From NCBI GenBank assembly GCA_963969395.1, contig OZ017796.1, forward strand, positions 12,526,501-12,590,500: 64,000 nt of DNA. Reading direction: 5' to 3'. This DNA is from Pseudoscleropodium purum. Taxonomy: Eukaryota; Streptophyta; Bryopsida; Hypnales; Brachytheciaceae. Shown here piece after piece: positions 61,100 through 64,000 of the stretch. Below the pieces are notes generated by a model. It searched no databases and was not told the origin of the DNA. It saw only the letters and a program-made list of their open reading frames with translations. The position numbers and the translations under genes were made by a program. The stretch's first letter is position 1. Each line of letters opens with the position of its first letter.

Positions 61100-64000
61100 A
61101 AATCTCTAGCTCTTTGAAATCCAAAAATGGCCAACTCAATTACTGGACATGCGTACATTACATAAAATGTTGCTACAGAAATCACAACAAGATGTCACAA
61201 AGGTACACTATAACTTCATTAGAAGTAGCATATCATTCTCAATTATGAAAATACAGCAACCATATATTAGATCCATTACAAGAGATGTGAGGGTTTTCAG
61301 TAGGAGAGATTAATAAAGAATTGTTGAAATTTGTTTTTCAGAGCTAAAAAGTACGTTGGATAGAAGAAATCAGTAATGTCAAGTGGAGATTGCTTATTGG
61401 TCATAGGAACTTTTGAAAACAGTGCATTTTTGGTAGCTACTGCTAGTTAGTCTCTTTAAGTATTCCCCGAGGACTAAAAATGGAAAGACTTTGGTTGCGG
61501 AGTTCATCTTTTTCTTCAAGGGGGTGGCTGCAATGCTAGGGTTTGTCTCAAAAACATTATGTGTTGCAAGATTGTTAGTGGGTCAAGCTTGAGTTGTTAG
61601 TTCTACTCAAATGGAATGCGCAAGCTTCCATTCATGTGCCATGAGTCTTGAGCCTCTCTCTTGGTGGATTCTATTTTCTTGCTAGATCAAATAAAACAAC
61701 TTTAGTTTATTTAAATTTGATGTTGGTTTCATATATAGATCCGTAGGAATTTGTGTCCCTTGTGGATCTTCCAACCATGGCAAATCTGGGATTAGGGATT
61801 CTATTTTTTCTTTTCATTGTCTTATTGCCAGTTCTTGCCAACAAGATTTGTCCCCCACAATCGGGTAGGCGCTTGACGAGTTTTTTCTAGAGATAATTCA
61901 TAAAGTTATTTGGCTTTTGGGTTTTAATTTAGATTGCCTTAACTTTCTTTAAGATTAATTTGTATGATGAATTAGGTTTATGTTAGCTTTTGCATCCTAA
62001 TTTGGACTGATTGGAATTTCTACTTCTCAAAACCCTAATTTGTGTTCCAAATGTGGTGGTCTTTTGCTCTTAGATGTTATAAGCAACCTTCAAGATCCAA
62101 AATACAAGATCGAATTCCAATTTTTTGAGTCTACAATTCTTCTAATACATTTTGTAACTACGATTTCTGTGTTTGCTCATTGACTACCAAGTTTTTGTTT
62201 GATTAGGGTTTTTTCTACATTCATATCCTATATAATCAAGCATTATACTAGAAGCACAATTTATACTCTTACCATACTGCCTATGATTGCTCAAGGCAAA
62301 ACCCTAACGATGATAGTATAATTGAGATCGAGAATCATTTGGCCTATTGATACGACTTGTGAATCTCTTCGGAAGACAAAATGAACTATTGTCTGGCAAT
62401 TGCAATTTCTGAAGCCTCTAATTTTCCATGGGGGCCACTAGGCTTCAAATATGGAAAGATCTTATGTTGGTTTAGTGCTCATGTCTATTTTGTTGACCTT
62501 ATATGTTGAAAGTTATGATTGCCATTGTGACCAATTTGGGCTATAAGCTTATACAAGGATAATAAGGGGGTGATTGCTAGCAACATTCTGTATGTCCTTC
62601 TCCTTGGAACTTTTTTAACGCTAACTCGTTCTGACACATAATACGTAGCACTATTGTCCATGAAAACGTTGCTTTCTTTTATTGCTTTTCACCATTTTCA
62701 GAGCATAATTACTTCAATTGATTCCAAATTTTGTCAAGTATTAATAATATACAATGACCAAATACTAGTCTAGAAAGAACTTGAGGTTGTAAATTGATCC
62801 AAAGAGTACATAACGTCTATTTTTCAAATTGTTGTAAACGAATTGTTATATTCATTTGATTCCTACTTTTTTTATTAAAATGACCTTGCTTATACATTTT
62901 CAAATGTGTAGTGAGCTAGTATCCTCGGTTTTTGAGAGCTCATTGGAAGTTTTTGATGATGGTTGTGAAAAAGTTGTGTAAATTCATGCAAGAATCTCAT
63001 CTAGGTGTTTAGGTACAATACTTTACTTTTGGTTATGATCGTCATTCACGGTTTTGTTGTATGTTTAAAAATGGGATTTTCTGTATTTTGTTGATGACCT
63101 CATTTGTTCAAAGTATTTGACTAGAAATTTGGATAACAAAATGATATTCTTTATGTGAAGGCACATTGTTTGTTGTAATGGTCAAGATATGGCCTGTGGC
63201 ACATTTTTGAAGATAGTTCAAAAATGTAAAGGAAGTTCGTTATTCTTTAGGTACGGACCTCATTTAAAGACTACATATGTAGTAGATTCTGTAGATCTTC
63301 CTGTTTTCTAAGTCACTTTGTGTGTACATCTTTTTCAAACTGATTCTTCTTCTATTTTTGATGGAAGCTACTTGTGTTGCATTTTTAGGTGGGAGAAACT
63401 GAGCCTTAAGTACTTGAGCTCCTAAAGGGCTTGCCAACAACTATTGTGGATCTAGAGGCTCATCAAATTTATACATTCTACAAAGCAATATGTACATTTC
63501 GTCTATGATTTAATTGCTTGCTTTAGTTGACTTTGTTTGACTGCAAATAAATTGTTTGAATAAAACATAGTGGCAAGGATGAAGATGCAAAAAAAGTGTT
63601 TGGCAATATCTTTGAATGTAATTATAGGTTTGATTCATGATTCTAGTCAAAGCAGATCCTCAAAGGTATGATGAGTATCTGCAAAAGCTTATAGAGTTTC
63701 CAAATCAGGTTGACTATTGATAGATTGTTTTGGCAACGAGATGGAATTTTGCACATGCTAGATTTGTATGTTGTTTAGATAGTGAAGGAATTGATGATTG
63801 TTGACCTTGAGAAGTTGTTTGTTGATGAGGTCCCATCTAGGTGACTAAATCAAATCCATTTGTTGCATCTAAAGTAGTACAACTTTTATTGGATTGATTA
63901 AATTCTCTAGGCTAGCATAGCTAGAATAGCATACTTTGTGACAAGTAGTAGCACCTTGGTGTCATCTCATTACAGAAATGGTGCCAACTTTGTTACCAAG
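61100..64000. other. region without identifiable gene
   Basis: AT-rich. A 39-codon plus-strand frame at 61777-61896 starts with a signal-peptide-like hydrophobic stretch (LGILFFLFIVLLPVLA) but has no visible continuation. Otherwise no feature recognised. Confidence 0.3.

Overview
This window looks like plant nuclear DNA: one intact host gene in roughly 58 kb of mobile and repeated DNA. The host gene, at 3.1-9.0 kb on the minus strand, is a 14-exon WD40 gene whose product matches plant UTP13/TORMOZ (TBL3), a U3 snoRNP protein of the small-subunit processome. All its introns are GT-AG, and telo-box motifs (AAACCCTAA) lie near its start, as is common for plant ribosome-biogenesis genes. Plant-type remnants (an A1 aspartic protease fragment and a ferric-reductase pseudogene) and plant-like Ty1/copia and Ty3/gypsy elements agree with this. 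I cannot place the species.

Layout. 1-3.1 kb: no gene I can name. 3.1-9.0 kb: UTP13. 9.0-11.7 kb: AT-rich repeats, including an inverted-repeat element and a tandem duplication. 11.7-18.0 kb: a young Ty1/copia element (215-bp LTRs differing at one base, TSD AAGGC) inserted into the second unit of that duplication; its single reading frame has three stops. 18-21.3 kb: AT-rich DNA, a 139-bp-arm hairpin and a tRNA-derived SINE-like copy (a second copy lies inside the copia element). 21.3-24.1 kb and, in reverse, 49.9-52.2 kb: two copies of an unidentified repeat, each with an equivalent 153-codon reading frame. 25.8-26.6 kb: a degenerate ~170-bp tandem repeat. 28.05-35.8 kb: a 7.7-kb Ty3/gypsy element with 291-bp LTRs, an RNase HI domain encoded upstream of and in frame with gag, and an antisense piece of a host aspartic protease gene.

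36.9-49.0 kb is the most unusual part. Its two ends are the left and right termini of a hAT-like DNA transposon (CAGGGTTGAC). The family assignment is supported by a complete 298-bp relative nested at 47.4 kb with both termini and a perfect 8-bp target duplication. Between the ends are three gene-like units: a protein-kinase-like gene, a gene with a Gly/Ser/Tyr-rich tail, and a coiled-coil/RING-like gene. The last two share an N-terminal module. Each starts about 200 bp from a GC-rich block built from the same GCGGACGG-type repeats as the termini. No hAT transposase is recognisable.

49.0-49.8 kb is a ~140-bp tandem repeat with a palindromic core; 54.0-54.7 kb is a minisatellite; 59.5-61.1 kb (minus) is a decayed ferric reductase (FRO-like) gene. 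The rest of the right side is AT-rich with nothing identifiable. The mobile-element reading frames typically carry several nonsense codons but few frameshifts; how far that reflects one mutational process needs alignment to intact relatives.
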